DNA from: Streptomyces sp. R21
GTDB lineage: Bacteria > Actinomycetota > Actinomycetes > Streptomycetales > Streptomycetaceae
Length of the DNA stretch: 64,000 nt
Direction: 5' to 3'
NCBI RefSeq assembly: GCF_041051975.1
Contig: NZ_CP163435.1
Coordinates: 1,798,001 to 1,862,000, forward strand
In this document: positions 42,756 to 51,146 of the stretch, piece after piece
Layout of the letters: every line of letters starts with the position of its first letter
Position numbering within the stretch: the stretch's first letter is position 1
Notes under the pieces: generated by a model
Databases searched by the model: none
What the model saw: the letters and a program-made list of their open reading frames with translations, nothing else
Told to the model about the DNA's origin: nothing
Made by a program: the position numbers and the translations under genes

Positions 42756-43805
42756 ATGACGCAGGTGACTCCCCCCGGCTGGTATCCCGATCCCGGGCAG
42801 ACAAGTGACAGTCCCGCCACCGAGCGCTGGTGGGACGGCAAGGCATGGACGGACCAGACCCGCCCCGTCGGGTCGGCCGCCTCCTGGGGTCCCCCGGCGC
42901 ACGCGCCGGCCGCCGGACCGTATCCGGACGTCGTCTCCTTCGGCGCGCCCGGCACTCCCGGGGCTCCGGGCACTCCGCGGCGCGGCCTGCGGACCGGTAT
43001 AGCCGTCGCCGCCGCGATCGCGGTCCTCGCGGGTATCGGCGGTGGCGTGTACGCCCTGACCAAGGACGACGGCAACGGCGGCAGCACCGCCAACTCCCAG
43101 GGACCCGGCGGTCAGAACGGCCAGGGCGGCCCGGGCGGCGGCCAGGGCGGCCCGGGCGGCGGGGAGAGCGGCGCTCCCGGCGGCTCGGGCGGCTCGGGTG
43201 GACCGGGCGGATCCGGCGGCCAGGCTCCGGCGCCGGGCCAGTCGGGCCAGCCGGGCCAGCCGGGGACCGAGGAGGGCTACGCCACCGACGCCGTCAGCGG
43301 CATCAGCATCCCGGTGCCCGACGGCTGGGCGGGCGGCACGACCTCGGCGGGCGCCGGGGTGGCGACCACCGACACCTACCCCTGCCCCGGCGACACCGCC
43401 GAGAAGTGCCAGCGCGGCGGGGCGTACTCGGCGAGTGCGAAGACGCAGAAGCTCAAGGCCACCACGGCCGAGGCGGCCGCCAAGGAGGACATCTCCAAGA
43501 ACGCCACGGAGTCCTACGGCAAGGGGTACGGCAAGATCACCTCGCACCAGGAGCTCGCCTCCGAGGCGGTCACCGTGGCCGGCGAGAAGGGCTACCTGGT
43601 CCGCTGGAAGGTCGTCACGAGCAAGGGCGACGACGGCTACGTCGAGTCGCTCGTCTTCCCCTCCCCGGCCGACACCAAGTCGCTCGTCGTCGTCCGCTTC
43701 GGCATCGACGTCAGCTCCAAGGCGCCCAAGCAGTCCGTGATCGACGAGATCACCAAGGGCATCAAGGAGGCGTCCGGAGCGGGCGGCAACGGGCAGAACG
43801 TGTAG
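42756..43805 (+). CDS. DUF2510 membrane-anchored protein with Gly-rich linker
   Basis: 349 residues. A DUF2510 motif (PPGWYPDPG...ERWWDGKAWTDQTRP) opens the protein; one transmembrane helix follows (about 75-97, TGIAVAAAIAVLAGIGGGVYAL). A long Gly/Ser/Pro/Gln linker (about 105-165) leads to an extracytoplasmic domain with two Cys (YPCPGDTAEKCQRGG), rich in Lys and Thr. The extracellular domain is not recognised. Probably tail-outward, cytosolic N-terminus. It starts leaderless at 42756. Confidence 0.88.
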   Translation: MTQVTPPGWYPDPGQTSDSPATERWWDGKAWTDQTRPVGSAASWGPPAHAPAAGPYPDVVSFGAPGTPGAPGTPRRGLRTGIAVAAAIAVLAGIGGGVYALTKDDGNGGSTANSQGPGGQNGQGGPGGGQGGPGGGESGAPGGSGGSGGPGGSGGQAPAPGQSGQPGQPGTEEGYATDAVSGISIPVPDGWAGGTTSAGAGVATTDTYPCPGDTAEKCQRGGAYSASAKTQKLKATTAEAAAKEDISKNATESYGKGYGKITSHQELASEAVTVAGEKGYLVRWKVVTSKGDDGYVESLVFPSPADTKSLVVVRFGIDVSSKAPKQSVIDEITKGIKEASGAGGNGQNV

Positions 43806-43841
43806 CCCACACCCCTTCGGTCCTGCGGCCCGGAAAGAGTT

Positions 43842-43888
43842 CGGCCGGGTGGGGCGCCTCTCCGCTCAAGAGGAACCCCACCCGGCCG
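43842..43888. terminator. Bidirectional terminator
   Basis: CGGCCGGGTGGGG (43842-43854) is perfectly complementary to CCCCACCCGGCCG (43876-43888); inside, CCTCT/AGAGG gives a nested pairing. It lies between the convergent DUF2510 gene (ends 43805) and TetR gene (ends 43969). Confidence 0.85.
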
Positions 43889-43968
43889 GGGGGTGCGCGC
43901 CGCCCCCGTCCCCACGGTGCGGCGCGAACAGGCCTCCGCCCGGGAATCCGCGGACGGTGACCTGAGTC

Positions 43969-44586
43969 TCAGGTGAGGCCCAGTGCCGGGATCACGACCG
44001 CCTCCACGAACCGTGTGAGATATGCCGCATCCGCGGGCTTTCCCACCAGGACGGGACGCACACGCAGGGCGCCGAACAGCAGCCCGGGGACGTACTCCAG
44101 CGCCGGGTGGTCGGCCGCGATCTCGCCCCGGTCGACGCCACGGCGGATCATCACCTGGAGCGCGGCGACTTCGGGCTCCACGATCGCCTCACGCAGCGCC
44201 TTCTGCAGTTCCTCGTCCTGGAGCACGGCATGACCGAGCGCCTGGAACAGGCTGGTCGTGTCGTTGCCCGACCATTCGCAGGCCGCCCGGGCCACCTCGC
44301 GCAGGTCACCGGCGAGCGAGCCGGTGTCGATGCCCCCGAAGCGCACACACCGGTTGGCGCGCAGCGCGGCGGCCACGAACTGCGGCTTCGTCTTCCACTG
44401 CCGGTAGAGCGTGGACTTGCTGCACCGGGTGCTGGCGGCCACGCCCTCCATGGTCAGGGCGTCATAGCCGGACTCGCGGATGTGATCGATCACGGCGTCG
44501 TAGAACTCCTTCTCACGCTCGGGCGTGATCTTGGAGCGGCGCGAGTTGGTGACCGTCTCCGGTACCTCCGCTGCCTGCGACGTCAT
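43969..44586 (-). CDS. TetR-family transcriptional regulator (controls PAP2/EamA genes)
   Basis: 205 residues. Helix-turn-helix at about 25-72: EREKEFYDAVIDHIRESGYDALTMEGVAASTRCSKSTLYRQWKTKPQFV; the rest is the helical ligand domain (TetR_C_11-like ending AAYLTRFVEAVVIPALGLT). GAGGAG upstream of the ATG at 44586. It is divergent from the PAP2 gene, and three copies of an 18-bp element fill the region between (44656-44721), so it very probably represses itself and the PAP2-EamA pair. Confidence 0.93.
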   Translation of the reverse strand: MTSQAAEVPETVTNSRRSKITPEREKEFYDAVIDHIRESGYDALTMEGVAASTRCSKSTLYRQWKTKPQFVAAALRANRCVRFGGIDTGSLAGDLREVARAACEWSGNDTTSLFQALGHAVLQDEELQKALREAIVEPEVAALQVMIRRGVDRGEIAADHPALEYVPGLLFGALRVRPVLVGKPADAAYLTRFVEAVVIPALGLT

Positions 44587-44655
44587 GGCTCGTCTCCTCG
44601 CTCGTGTCGTGGTGCTGCCGACGGTGATGGTGCGGTTATTCCCAGTCTACCGAAT

Positions 44656-44721
44656 CGATACGTTGGTGTACCGATACGCCAGTGTACCGGTACGGATTCG
44701 TTTCGGTACACTGGCGTATCG
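44656..44721. promoter_or_regulatory. Three-copy 18-bp operator cluster
   Basis: CGATACGTTGGTGTACCG (44656-44673) and CGATACGCCAGTGTACCG (44672-44689) are overlapping direct copies with a period of 16 bp, differing at three bases. A perfect inverted copy of the second (CGGTACACTGGCGTATCG) sits at 44704-44721. The cluster begins 70 bp from the TetR start and ends 95 bp from the PAP2 start. Confidence 0.8.
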
Positions 44722-44815
44722 ATGAGCCTTGGACAGGACCCACCCTGTCGAGTGGACCCTTTCCTGGGCTCACCACGAACCACCCCACGCAAGAACGAAG
44801 CAAGGGGGCCGGGGG

Positions 44816-45697
44816 ATGGAATCCCGAACCGAGCCTGCAGAATCCGAGCCGGACGCGTCGATACGGCGGCCGTCGTCGCGGAACACCGCAACGCGGCCGC
44901 CGCTGATCCGTGAGCTCTTGCTCGTCGTCGGCCTCTTCGCCGTCTACGAGTTCGGCCGGCGGCTGGGCACCGGCCACACCGGTGAGGCCTTCCACAACGC
45001 GGACCGCGTGTGGGACCTGGAGCGCACCCTGCACCTGCCGGGCGAGGGCGCCGTGCAGACCGCACTGCTGCACAGCGACACCCTGGTGCACATCGCGAAC
45101 ACCTACTACGCGACGGTGCACTTCCCGGCCACCGCGGCCTTCCTGGTCTGGCTCTACCTGCGCCGCCCCACGCACTACGTCTGGGCCCGCCGGGTGCTCG
45201 CCGTACTCACCGCCGCCGCCCTGGTACTGCACCTCACCTTCCCGCTGGCCCCGCCCCGGCTGCTCGCCGCGGCCGGCCTGGTGGACACCGGGCAGGTCTA
45301 CGGGCCGACGGTGTACGGCGCGGCGCCGGCGACCGACTCGATGGCGAACCAGTTCGCGGCGATGCCCTCGCTGCACTTCGGCTGGGCCCTGATGGTGGCG
45401 ATCGGCCTGATCGCCGCGACCCGGTCCCGCTGGCGCTGGCTGTGGCTGCTGCATCCGCTGGTCACCCTGACGGTGATCGTCGGCACCGCGAACCACTACT
45501 GGCTCGACGCGATCGTGGCGACCGCCCTGCTCGGCATCGCCCTCGCCGTGATCCTCCCCCGGACTTCGTCCGGGGGGACCCCCATCTCGCTTCGCTCGCC
45601 GCACCGCACGGCCACCACGGCGGGGCGCGCGCAGGAACTCGTCGGCGCCGACGACTCCGTACAGGAAGCACCGGAACTCGTGGGAGCGGGACGATGA
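44816..45697 (+). CDS. PAP2-superfamily membrane phosphatase/phosphotransferase
   Basis: 293 residues with about six membrane spans. The catalytic PAP2 signatures are MPSLHFGWALM (PSxH, near residue 185) and GTANHYWLDAIVA (HxxxxD, near 228), as in the inositol phosphorylceramide synthase/PAP2_3 branch, whose members move phospho-head groups between lipids. The C-terminal tail after span six contains RTSSGGTPISLRSP, encoded by an inserted palindromic element (45556-45576). ATG at 44816 follows a GGGGGCCGGGGG tract. Its TGA overlaps the ATG of the EamA gene (ATGA). Confidence 0.9.
   Translation: MESRTEPAESEPDASIRRPSSRNTATRPPLIRELLLVVGLFAVYEFGRRLGTGHTGEAFHNADRVWDLERTLHLPGEGAVQTALLHSDTLVHIANTYYATVHFPATAAFLVWLYLRRPTHYVWARRVLAVLTAAALVLHLTFPLAPPRLLAAAGLVDTGQVYGPTVYGAAPATDSMANQFAAMPSLHFGWALMVAIGLIAATRSRWRWLWLLHPLVTLTVIVGTANHYWLDAIVATALLGIALAVILPRTSSGGTPISLRSPHRTATTAGRAQELVGADDSVQEAPELVGAGR
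45556..45576 (+). repeat. Palindromic hairpin element inside the PAP2 coding region
   Basis: CCCCCGGAC-TTC-GTCCGGGGG (arms 45556-45564 and 45568-45576, 9-bp stem, 3-nt loop), followed by GGGACCCCCATCTCGC. I recall closely similar hairpin-plus-tail sequences from intergenic regions of other Streptomyces. Here it is read in frame and lies in the poorly conserved C-terminal tail. Confidence 0.55.
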
Positions 45698-46728
45698 ACG
45701 CCACCCTCGCCGCCATCGTCCTGTCGCTGTTCTCGGCCGTCGCGTACGCCGCCGCGGCCGTCGCGCAGGAGCGGCTCGCCTCGCGGAGCACCGGCGCGGG
45801 CACGCTGCGGATGCTCACCTCCGGCGCCTGGTGGTGGTCGGTGACGCTCAACGCGTCCGCCGCGCTGCTGCACGTCGCCGCCCTCAAGTACGGAACGCTC
45901 ACGCTGGTGCAGCCGCTCGGCGCGCTCACCCTCGTGGCCGCGGTGCCGCTCGGGGCGCGGGTGGCCGGGCGCCGGGTCAGCCCGGTCGAGTGGCGCGGTA
46001 CGGCGCTCACGCTGATCGGCCTGTCCGCGCTGCTCGTCACGGCGTCCGGGCCCGCGCCCGACGACGTGCTGAGCGTGCCGGAGGCGCTGGCCGTCGCCGC
46101 CGCGACGGCCGCCGCCATCGGTCTCCTGTCGCGGCCGGGCACCCGCCCGGGGCTGCGGCACGCGACGGCCTCCGGGTTCGCCTCGGGTGTCGCGTCGGCG
46201 CTCACGCAGACCGTGACCGTGGCGGTGACGGACCGCACGGGCCCGCTGCTCAGTGTCCAGGTGATCGTGGTGGCGCTGCTCGTCGCGGCGTTCGCGGCGG
46301 GCGGGCTGCTGCTCTCGCAGACCGCCTACCGGGGCGGTCTCGGCGCGCCGCTCGCCGTGGTGACGCTGGCCAACCCGATGGCCGCGGTGGTGATCGGCCT
46401 CTCGCTGCTCGGCGAGCGGCTCCAGGGCGGTGCGGCGGGTCTGCTGCTGGCCGCCGCCGGCGGGGCCGTGGCGGCGTGGGGCGTGGTGACGCTGTCGCGT
46501 TCGGCGCCCGAACCGGCCCTGGCCGACGGGGTCCCGCGCGGACGGATCGTGGCCGGACAGGGCATGACCGAGCCGCTGGTGACCGACCGGCTGGTGACCG
46601 AACCCGTCGACGAGGACCACCCGGTGGCCGCGGTCCTCGCGTTGCAGCCCCGGACGGCCCGCTACGAGCCGTCGTTGATGCCCCAGCAGCCGAAGACCTC
46701 CAGCCCGGGACACCTCACCCCGCTCTGA
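45694..46728 (+). CDS. EamA/DMT-type small-molecule transporter
   Basis: 344 residues, nine to ten hydrophobic helices, with the DMT superfamily repeat: YGTLTLVQPLGALTLVAAVPLGARV in the first half and GAPLAVVTLANPMAAVVIGLSLLGERLQGG in the second. The C-terminal 65 residues are polar and repetitive (TEPLVTDRLVTEPV). Translationally coupled to the PAP2 gene by a four-base overlap, GGGAG upstream of ATG 45694. Cargo unknown; the pairing with PAP2 suggests a lipid-linked or membrane-stress substrate under the TetR regulator. Confidence 0.88.
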   Translation: MNATLAAIVLSLFSAVAYAAAAVAQERLASRSTGAGTLRMLTSGAWWWSVTLNASAALLHVAALKYGTLTLVQPLGALTLVAAVPLGARVAGRRVSPVEWRGTALTLIGLSALLVTASGPAPDDVLSVPEALAVAAATAAAIGLLSRPGTRPGLRHATASGFASGVASALTQTVTVAVTDRTGPLLSVQVIVVALLVAAFAAGGLLLSQTAYRGGLGAPLAVVTLANPMAAVVIGLSLLGERLQGGAAGLLLAAAGGAVAAWGVVTLSRSAPEPALADGVPRGRIVAGQGMTEPLVTDRLVTEPVDEDHPVAAVLALQPRTARYEPSLMPQQPKTSSPGHLTPL

Positions 46729-46741
46729 GAGCCGTCGACAT

Positions 46742-46790
46742 GACAGCGGCGGGCGGCGCGTGCTCTGTGCACGCGCCGCCCGCCGCTGTC
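46742..46790. terminator. Very strong bidirectional terminator
   Basis: A perfect 22-bp GC-rich stem (arms 46742-46763 and 46769-46790) with loop TCTGT, starting 13 bp after the EamA stop and ending 14 bp before the convergent scramblase-like gene. Confidence 0.9.
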
Positions 46791-46804
46791 GTGTGTGCCG
46801 GCGA

Positions 46805-47635
46805 TCAGCCCAGCCCGCGGGAGTCCTGCTTGAGGGCCGTGTCGACGGTCAGGGCCGTCGCCACGACGAGGCTCAACAGGGGCTCGGGGAGCTGGAAGTG
46901 GATCTGCAGGACGTAGTTGTCCGCGGTGGTGAACATGGTCTTCGCCAGACCTTCCCAGGTCTTGGTGATCCGGGCGACCTCGTTGTCCGCGTGGTCGACG
47001 ATCGCGAAGTTCCAGGCGCGCCAGTTCTCCGCCTTGATCGCCCCGACCTTCTGACCGTCGACGTTCATCGCGAAGTTGATCTTCCCGATCATGTTCTCCT
47101 GGACGATCTCGCCCACCGGCGAGCCGTCCGGACGCGACACGACCACCCGCGACTTGAGGAACTTCGCGGGCCGCGTCAGCAGCAGCTGCGGCTGGCCGTA
47201 CGCGTCACGGATCTCCAGCCGGTGCGTCATGAACTGGTCGAGGCTGGAGACAAAGCGCAGCACCTTCTTCAGCGCGCTCTGCCCGACCTCGGTGACGGTA
47301 CCGAGCTGGTTGCCGTTCTGATCCATGACCTTGTACTCGTTGGTCACCTCGATCAGTTTGGCCTTCTGGTTCACCACCAGGACCGGCTCGGTGAACAGGG
47401 TGCCGCCGCCGGCGGCACCGGCCGCGACCCCCGCCTGCTGATGCACCTGCTGCTGCACGCGCGGGTCGGGACCGGCAGCCTGCTGCGGCACCTGCTGGGC
47501 CGCCTGGGCCTGCTGGGCCTGCTGGGCCGGGCTGGTGTGCTCGGTCCACTGGGAACCGTCCCAGTAGCGCAGCGTCTGGGACGCTCCCTGCGGATCCGGG
47601 AACCAACCGGCAGGAGTGTTCGAATGCGTGGTCAC
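46805..47635 (-). CDS. DUF2510 / phospholipid scramblase-like (LURP-one related) protein
   Basis: 276 residues. An N-terminal DUF2510 motif (PAGWFPDPQ...LRYWDGSQWTEH) and a Gln/Ala-rich linker (about 35-72) precede a twelve-stranded tubby-like/LURP domain: LFTEPVLVVNQKAKLIEVTNEYKVMDQNGNQLG, LEIRDAYGQPQLLLTRP, VVSRPDGSPVGEIVQEN, VARITKTWEGLAKTMFTTADNYVLQI. Such scramblase-related domains bind membranes or lipids; transport activity is not shown in bacteria. It begins with GTG at 47635, preceded six bases upstream by TAGTGT and no ribosome site, so probably leaderless. Confidence 0.88.
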   Translation of the reverse strand: MTTHSNTPAGWFPDPQGASQTLRYWDGSQWTEHTSPAQQAQQAQAAQQVPQQAAGPDPRVQQQVHQQAGVAAGAAGGGTLFTEPVLVVNQKAKLIEVTNEYKVMDQNGNQLGTVTEVGQSALKKVLRFVSSLDQFMTHRLEIRDAYGQPQLLLTRPAKFLKSRVVVSRPDGSPVGEIVQENMIGKINFAMNVDGQKVGAIKAENWRAWNFAIVDHADNEVARITKTWEGLAKTMFTTADNYVLQIHFQLPEPLLSLVVATALTVDTALKQDSRGLG

Positions 47636-47641
47636 CGGGGC

Positions 47642-47647
47642 ACACTA
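47642..47647 (-). promoter_or_regulatory. -10 element of a second leaderless DUF2510 gene
   Basis: TAGTGT on the minus strand, six bases before GTG 47635, fits TANNNT spacing for leaderless transcription; no Shine-Dalgarno is present. Confidence 0.4.
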
Positions 47648-47699
47648 CCGCGAGCCCATAGGAATACAACCAGGTGTTCGGTATCCGGCGGCGTATCCA

Positions 47700-49754
47700 T
47701 CAGCCGGTGACGATCGCCGGGTCACTGACGCCGGGGCGGCCGTTCTCGACATGTCCGGCGAAGCGCCGCAGGAACGTTGCGTCGGCGTCGGACACGACGG
47801 TCAGGTCGTACCAGCGCCTGCTCGCCCGCAGGTCCACGGTCTGCTTCACGGTGGCGCCCGCGCGCACCTTGAACACCTGCGCCTTCCCGCCGTAGCCGCT
47901 GGTGAGCTTCAGATTCACCGTGCCGGAGCCCTTGTTGGTGAAGGTCAGCTCCACGTCGTTTCCGACGTGCCGCGCGGTCACCTCGGGGCCAGCGGCCTTG
48001 CCGGGGCCCTTGAAGGTGCGCAGGAAGCCGTTCGGGCCGTGCACGGTGAGGTCGTACGAGCCGTTCGAGTACGCCGAGTTCCAGGCGTCGGAGACGGTCT
48101 TGCCCGCCTCGGTGGTGTACGTCCATGGGCCGTCGGTGCGGTTGCCGGAGGTGACGAGGAAGGCCGCGCCCGCCTTGGCCCCCGAGGCGAAGGTGAGCGT
48201 GTACTTTCCGGCCGCCGGGTCCGCCGAACCGTCCACCAGGGGCGCGTACTTGAGGGGGCGGGCCGGGCGCGAGCCGGGCTCCTGCTTGGGCAGGGCGGGG
48301 TTGGCGGGCGGGGCCGGCACGTAGTCGGGGTGGCGGTCGTGGTCCGGCGGCTGGTAGCCCGCGGTGTCGGGCAGGGTGGCCGGCCGGGTGTCCTTGCAGC
48401 TGAAGTCGAAGGCGGCGCTGAGGTCGCCGCTGATCGCGCGCCGCCAGGGCGAGATGTTGGGCTCGTGCACGCCGAAGCGACGCTCCATGAACCGGATGAT
48501 CGAGGTGTGGTCGAGCGTCTCGGAGCAGACGTAACCGCCCTTGCTCCAGGGCGAGACGACGAGCATCGGCACCCGCTGACCGAGGCCGTAGGCCCCGGCG
48601 ACATGACCGGCGTCGCCCTTGAAGAGGTCAGGACCGACGTCGACCGTGGACTTGCCCTGCGCGGCGGACTGCGGCGGGAAGGGCGGCACGAGGTGGTCGA
48701 AGAAGCCGTCGTTCTCGTCGTACGTGATGAACAGCGCCGTCTTTCCCCACACCTCGGGGTTGGAGGTGAGCGCGTCCAGGACCTGGGCGATGTACCAGGC
48801 GCCGTAGTTCGCGGGCCAGTTGGGGTGCTCGGTGAAGGCCTCGGGGGCGACGACCCAGGAGATCTTCGGCAGGGTGCCGCCCTTGACGTCGGCCTTCAAC
48901 TGGTCGAAGAAGCCCTCGCCCTTGCGGGCGTCGGTGCCGGTTCGGGCCTTGTCGTAGAGGGGGTCGCCGGGCTTGGCATTGCGGTATTTGTTGAAGTACA
49001 GCAGGGAGTTGTCGCCGTAGTTGCCGCGGTAGGCGTCGTTGATCCAGCCCCAGGAGCCGTTCGCGTCGAGGCCGTCGCCGACGTCCTGGTAGATCTTCCA
49101 GGAGACCCCGGCCGCTTCGAGGCGCTCGGGGTACGTCGTCCAGTCGTACCCCTTCTCGTCGTTGCCGAGGACCGGGCCGCCGCCGGAGCCGTCGTTGCCC
49201 GTGTAGCCCGTCCACATGTAGTAGCGGTTCGGGTCGGTGGAGCCGATGAAGGAGCAGTGGTACGCATCGCAGATGGTGAAGCTGTCGGCGAGCGCGTAGT
49301 GGAACGGGATGTCGTCGCGGTTCAGATACGCCATGGTGGTCGCCGACTTGGACGGCACCCATTTGTCGTACTTGCCCTGATTGAAGGCGGCATGTCCGTC
49401 GTTCCAGCCGTGCGGCAGGTCCTGGATGAAGGCGAGGCCCAGGTCGTCGGCGTCGGGGTGGAAGGGCAGCACGTCCTTGGTGCCGTCGGACTGGTACCAG
49501 ACCGGCTTGGCGCCGGGCTCGGTCGTCGCCGGACGCGGGTCACCGAAGCCGCGGACGCCCCGCAGCGAGCCGAAGTAGTGGTCGAAGGACCGGTTCTCCT
49601 GCATCAGGACGACGATGTGCTCGACGTCCTCGATCGTGCCACTGCGGTGCGCGGCGGGCAGGGACGCGGCTCTGGCGATGCTGTCCGACAGCGCGGTGAA
49701 CGCCGCGGTGCCGCCCGCGAGTTGGAGGAAACGGCGCCGATTCACTTGGGGCAT
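47700..49754 (-). CDS. Tat-exported phosphocholine-specific phospholipase C
   Basis: 684 residues. Tat signal NRRRFLQLAGG (5-15), cleavage likely near SIARAASLP. The phosphoesterase domain of the bacterial phospholipase C/acid phosphatase AcpA family follows: VEHIVVLMQENRSFDHYFGSLRGVRGFGDP with the catalytic Ser/Thr region and Asn/Glu metal ligands, AWYIAQVLDALTSNPEVWGKTALFITYDENDGFFDHLVPP, and LDHTSIIRFMERRFGV. Two C-terminal DUF756 beta domains finish it (about 505-590 and 600-680). It cleaves phosphatidylcholine outside the cell, releasing phosphocholine. Ends four bases after the scramblase-like region's gap; no PHO box was found upstream. Confidence 0.93.
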   Translation of the reverse strand: MPQVNRRRFLQLAGGTAAFTALSDSIARAASLPAAHRSGTIEDVEHIVVLMQENRSFDHYFGSLRGVRGFGDPRPATTEPGAKPVWYQSDGTKDVLPFHPDADDLGLAFIQDLPHGWNDGHAAFNQGKYDKWVPSKSATTMAYLNRDDIPFHYALADSFTICDAYHCSFIGSTDPNRYYMWTGYTGNDGSGGGPVLGNDEKGYDWTTYPERLEAAGVSWKIYQDVGDGLDANGSWGWINDAYRGNYGDNSLLYFNKYRNAKPGDPLYDKARTGTDARKGEGFFDQLKADVKGGTLPKISWVVAPEAFTEHPNWPANYGAWYIAQVLDALTSNPEVWGKTALFITYDENDGFFDHLVPPFPPQSAAQGKSTVDVGPDLFKGDAGHVAGAYGLGQRVPMLVVSPWSKGGYVCSETLDHTSIIRFMERRFGVHEPNISPWRRAISGDLSAAFDFSCKDTRPATLPDTAGYQPPDHDRHPDYVPAPPANPALPKQEPGSRPARPLKYAPLVDGSADPAAGKYTLTFASGAKAGAAFLVTSGNRTDGPWTYTTEAGKTVSDAWNSAYSNGSYDLTVHGPNGFLRTFKGPGKAAGPEVTARHVGNDVELTFTNKGSGTVNLKLTSGYGGKAQVFKVRAGATVKQTVDLRASRRWYDLTVVSDADATFLRRFAGHVENGRPGVSDPAIVTG

Positions 49755-50081
49755 GGGTGGATGACCTCTTGTCCTGACGGGGTACGGATGGCCGGAAGGT
49801 ACGGGATGTTGATGGAACGTGCGCGGAAGGAGTGTTCCAAGAGCACCAAACGTCAGGGAAGGGTCTTGTGGCGTCGATGTGAAAGTCGGCGGTACGCGAG
49901 ACGAATGGTTGCCTCCGCGGATTCCAGGAGGCCTTCCCTCCTAAGCGATCCACAAGCCCTTCCGAGGACCATGCGACGAGCCCTTCCGTCAGGCGGAATC
50001 CGCCTTGTCCGGCTGTGGCCGCCGTCACGAATGTGGTGCCCAGCGGGGTGAAGAGGCCCCGCCCTCAGGGACGGGAACGCC
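49755..50081. other. 327-bp divergent intergenic region with inverted repeats (phospholipase C / vanA)
   Basis: No gene seen. It holds a long-range inverted repeat: 49857-49871 (GGAAGGGTCTTGTGG) matches 49950-49963 with a single-base bulge, 78 bp apart; and a perfect 15-bp palindrome AGGCGGA-A-TCCGCCT (49991-50005), 77 bp before vanA, a candidate operator for vanillate control. GGAAC/GTTCC (49814-49818, 49834-49838) lies close to the phospholipase gene. Confidence 0.5.
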
Positions 50082-51146
50082 ATGCCGCACATGACCTCCT
50101 ACGCCAGGAACCAGTGGTACGTAGCCGCCTACTCACACGAGGTCGGGCGCGAACTGCTCGGCCGGACGATCCTCGGCGAGCCGCTCGTCTTCTACCGCAC
50201 CGAGGACGACGGGACGGCCGTCGCCCTGTCCGACCGCTGTGTGCACCGCCGCTTCCCGCTGTCGGAGAGCCGGCTCGACGGGGACCGGATCGTCTGCGGA
50301 TACCACGGGTTCACGTACGACACCACGGGCACCTGTGTGTACGTGCCCGGCCAGAAGCGGATTCCGCGCACGGCCCGCGTCGCCTCCTACCCGGTCGTCG
50401 AGCAGGACGCGTTCGTCTGGGTCTGGATCGGTGACCCGGCCCTCGCCGACCCGGGGGCGATCCCGCGGGCCCGGCACATGGACTCGCCGGAGTGGACCAC
50501 GGTGTCCGGCATGGAGCCCATCGACGCCGACTACGGGCTGCTCGTCGACAACCTCCTCGACCTGTCCCACGAGACCTATCTGCACGGCGGGTACATCGGC
50601 ACGCCCGAGGTCGCCGAGACGCCGATCACCACCGAGGTCGACGAGGGCGCGGGGATCGTACGGGTGAGCCGGCACATGGACGACGCCGAGTGCCCGCCGT
50701 TCTACGCCCGTTCGACCGGCATCGAGGGCCGGATCACGCGCTGGCAGGACATCGAGTACTTCGCGCCGTGTCTGTATCTGCTGCACAGCCGGATCGCCCC
50801 GGTCGGCGTGCTGCCCGAGGCGGACGGCAGCGATCCGAACGCCTTCCACACCGAGATCACGTACGCGATCACGCCGTCCGGAGACGGCAAGGTGTACGAC
50901 TTCTGGGCGGTCTCCCGGGACTTCGCGCGGGACGACGAAGAAGTCACCACGTTCCTGCGGGACTTCAATCACACCGTGGTGATGCAGGACGTCGAAGCGC
51001 TCAATCTGCTTCAGCGGACGCTGGGTTCGGAGCGGGCCGGATACCAGGAGCTGAGCATCAACATCGACACCGGCGGTCTCGCGGCCCGCCGTATCCTCGC
51101 CCGCCTCGTCGAGGAGGGCAAGAAGCCCGTGGAGAAGGTCCAATGA
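50082..51146 (+). CDS. vanA: Vanillate O-demethylase oxygenase subunit (Rieske)
   Basis: 354 residues. Rieske [2Fe-2S] ligands are Cys53, His55, Cys72 and His75 (CVHRRFPLS...VCGYHGFTYD). The C-terminal catalytic domain has the mononuclear-iron motif DYGLLVDNLLDLSHETYLHGG (Asp, two His). NQWYVAAYSHEV at the start is typical of VanA. It demethylates vanillate to protocatechuate and formaldehyde, feeding the pca operon at 29662-36152. The ATG lies three codons before a second ATG; ribosome site GGGA. Its TGA overlaps the next small gene (ATGA). Confidence 0.92.
   Translation: MPHMTSYARNQWYVAAYSHEVGRELLGRTILGEPLVFYRTEDDGTAVALSDRCVHRRFPLSESRLDGDRIVCGYHGFTYDTTGTCVYVPGQKRIPRTARVASYPVVEQDAFVWVWIGDPALADPGAIPRARHMDSPEWTTVSGMEPIDADYGLLVDNLLDLSHETYLHGGYIGTPEVAETPITTEVDEGAGIVRVSRHMDDAECPPFYARSTGIEGRITRWQDIEYFAPCLYLLHSRIAPVGVLPEADGSDPNAFHTEITYAITPSGDGKVYDFWAVSRDFARDDEEVTTFLRDFNHTVVMQDVEALNLLQRTLGSERAGYQELSINIDTGGLAARRILARLVEEGKKPVEKVQ

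Noticed and set aside
45556..45576. Hairpin in the PAP2 gene as a transcription terminator
   Set aside because: It lies inside the reading frame, 100 bp before the stop of a gene translationally coupled to the next one; attenuation is possible but not termination of the unit.
49755..49830. PHO box upstream of the phospholipase C gene
   Set aside because: No GTTCACC-type direct repeats were found, so phosphate control is not supported by sequence.
47616..50051. 811-codon plus-strand frame opposite the phospholipase C gene
   Set aside because: Val/Gly-rich shadow of a well-supported gene with a Tat signal and catalytic motifs.
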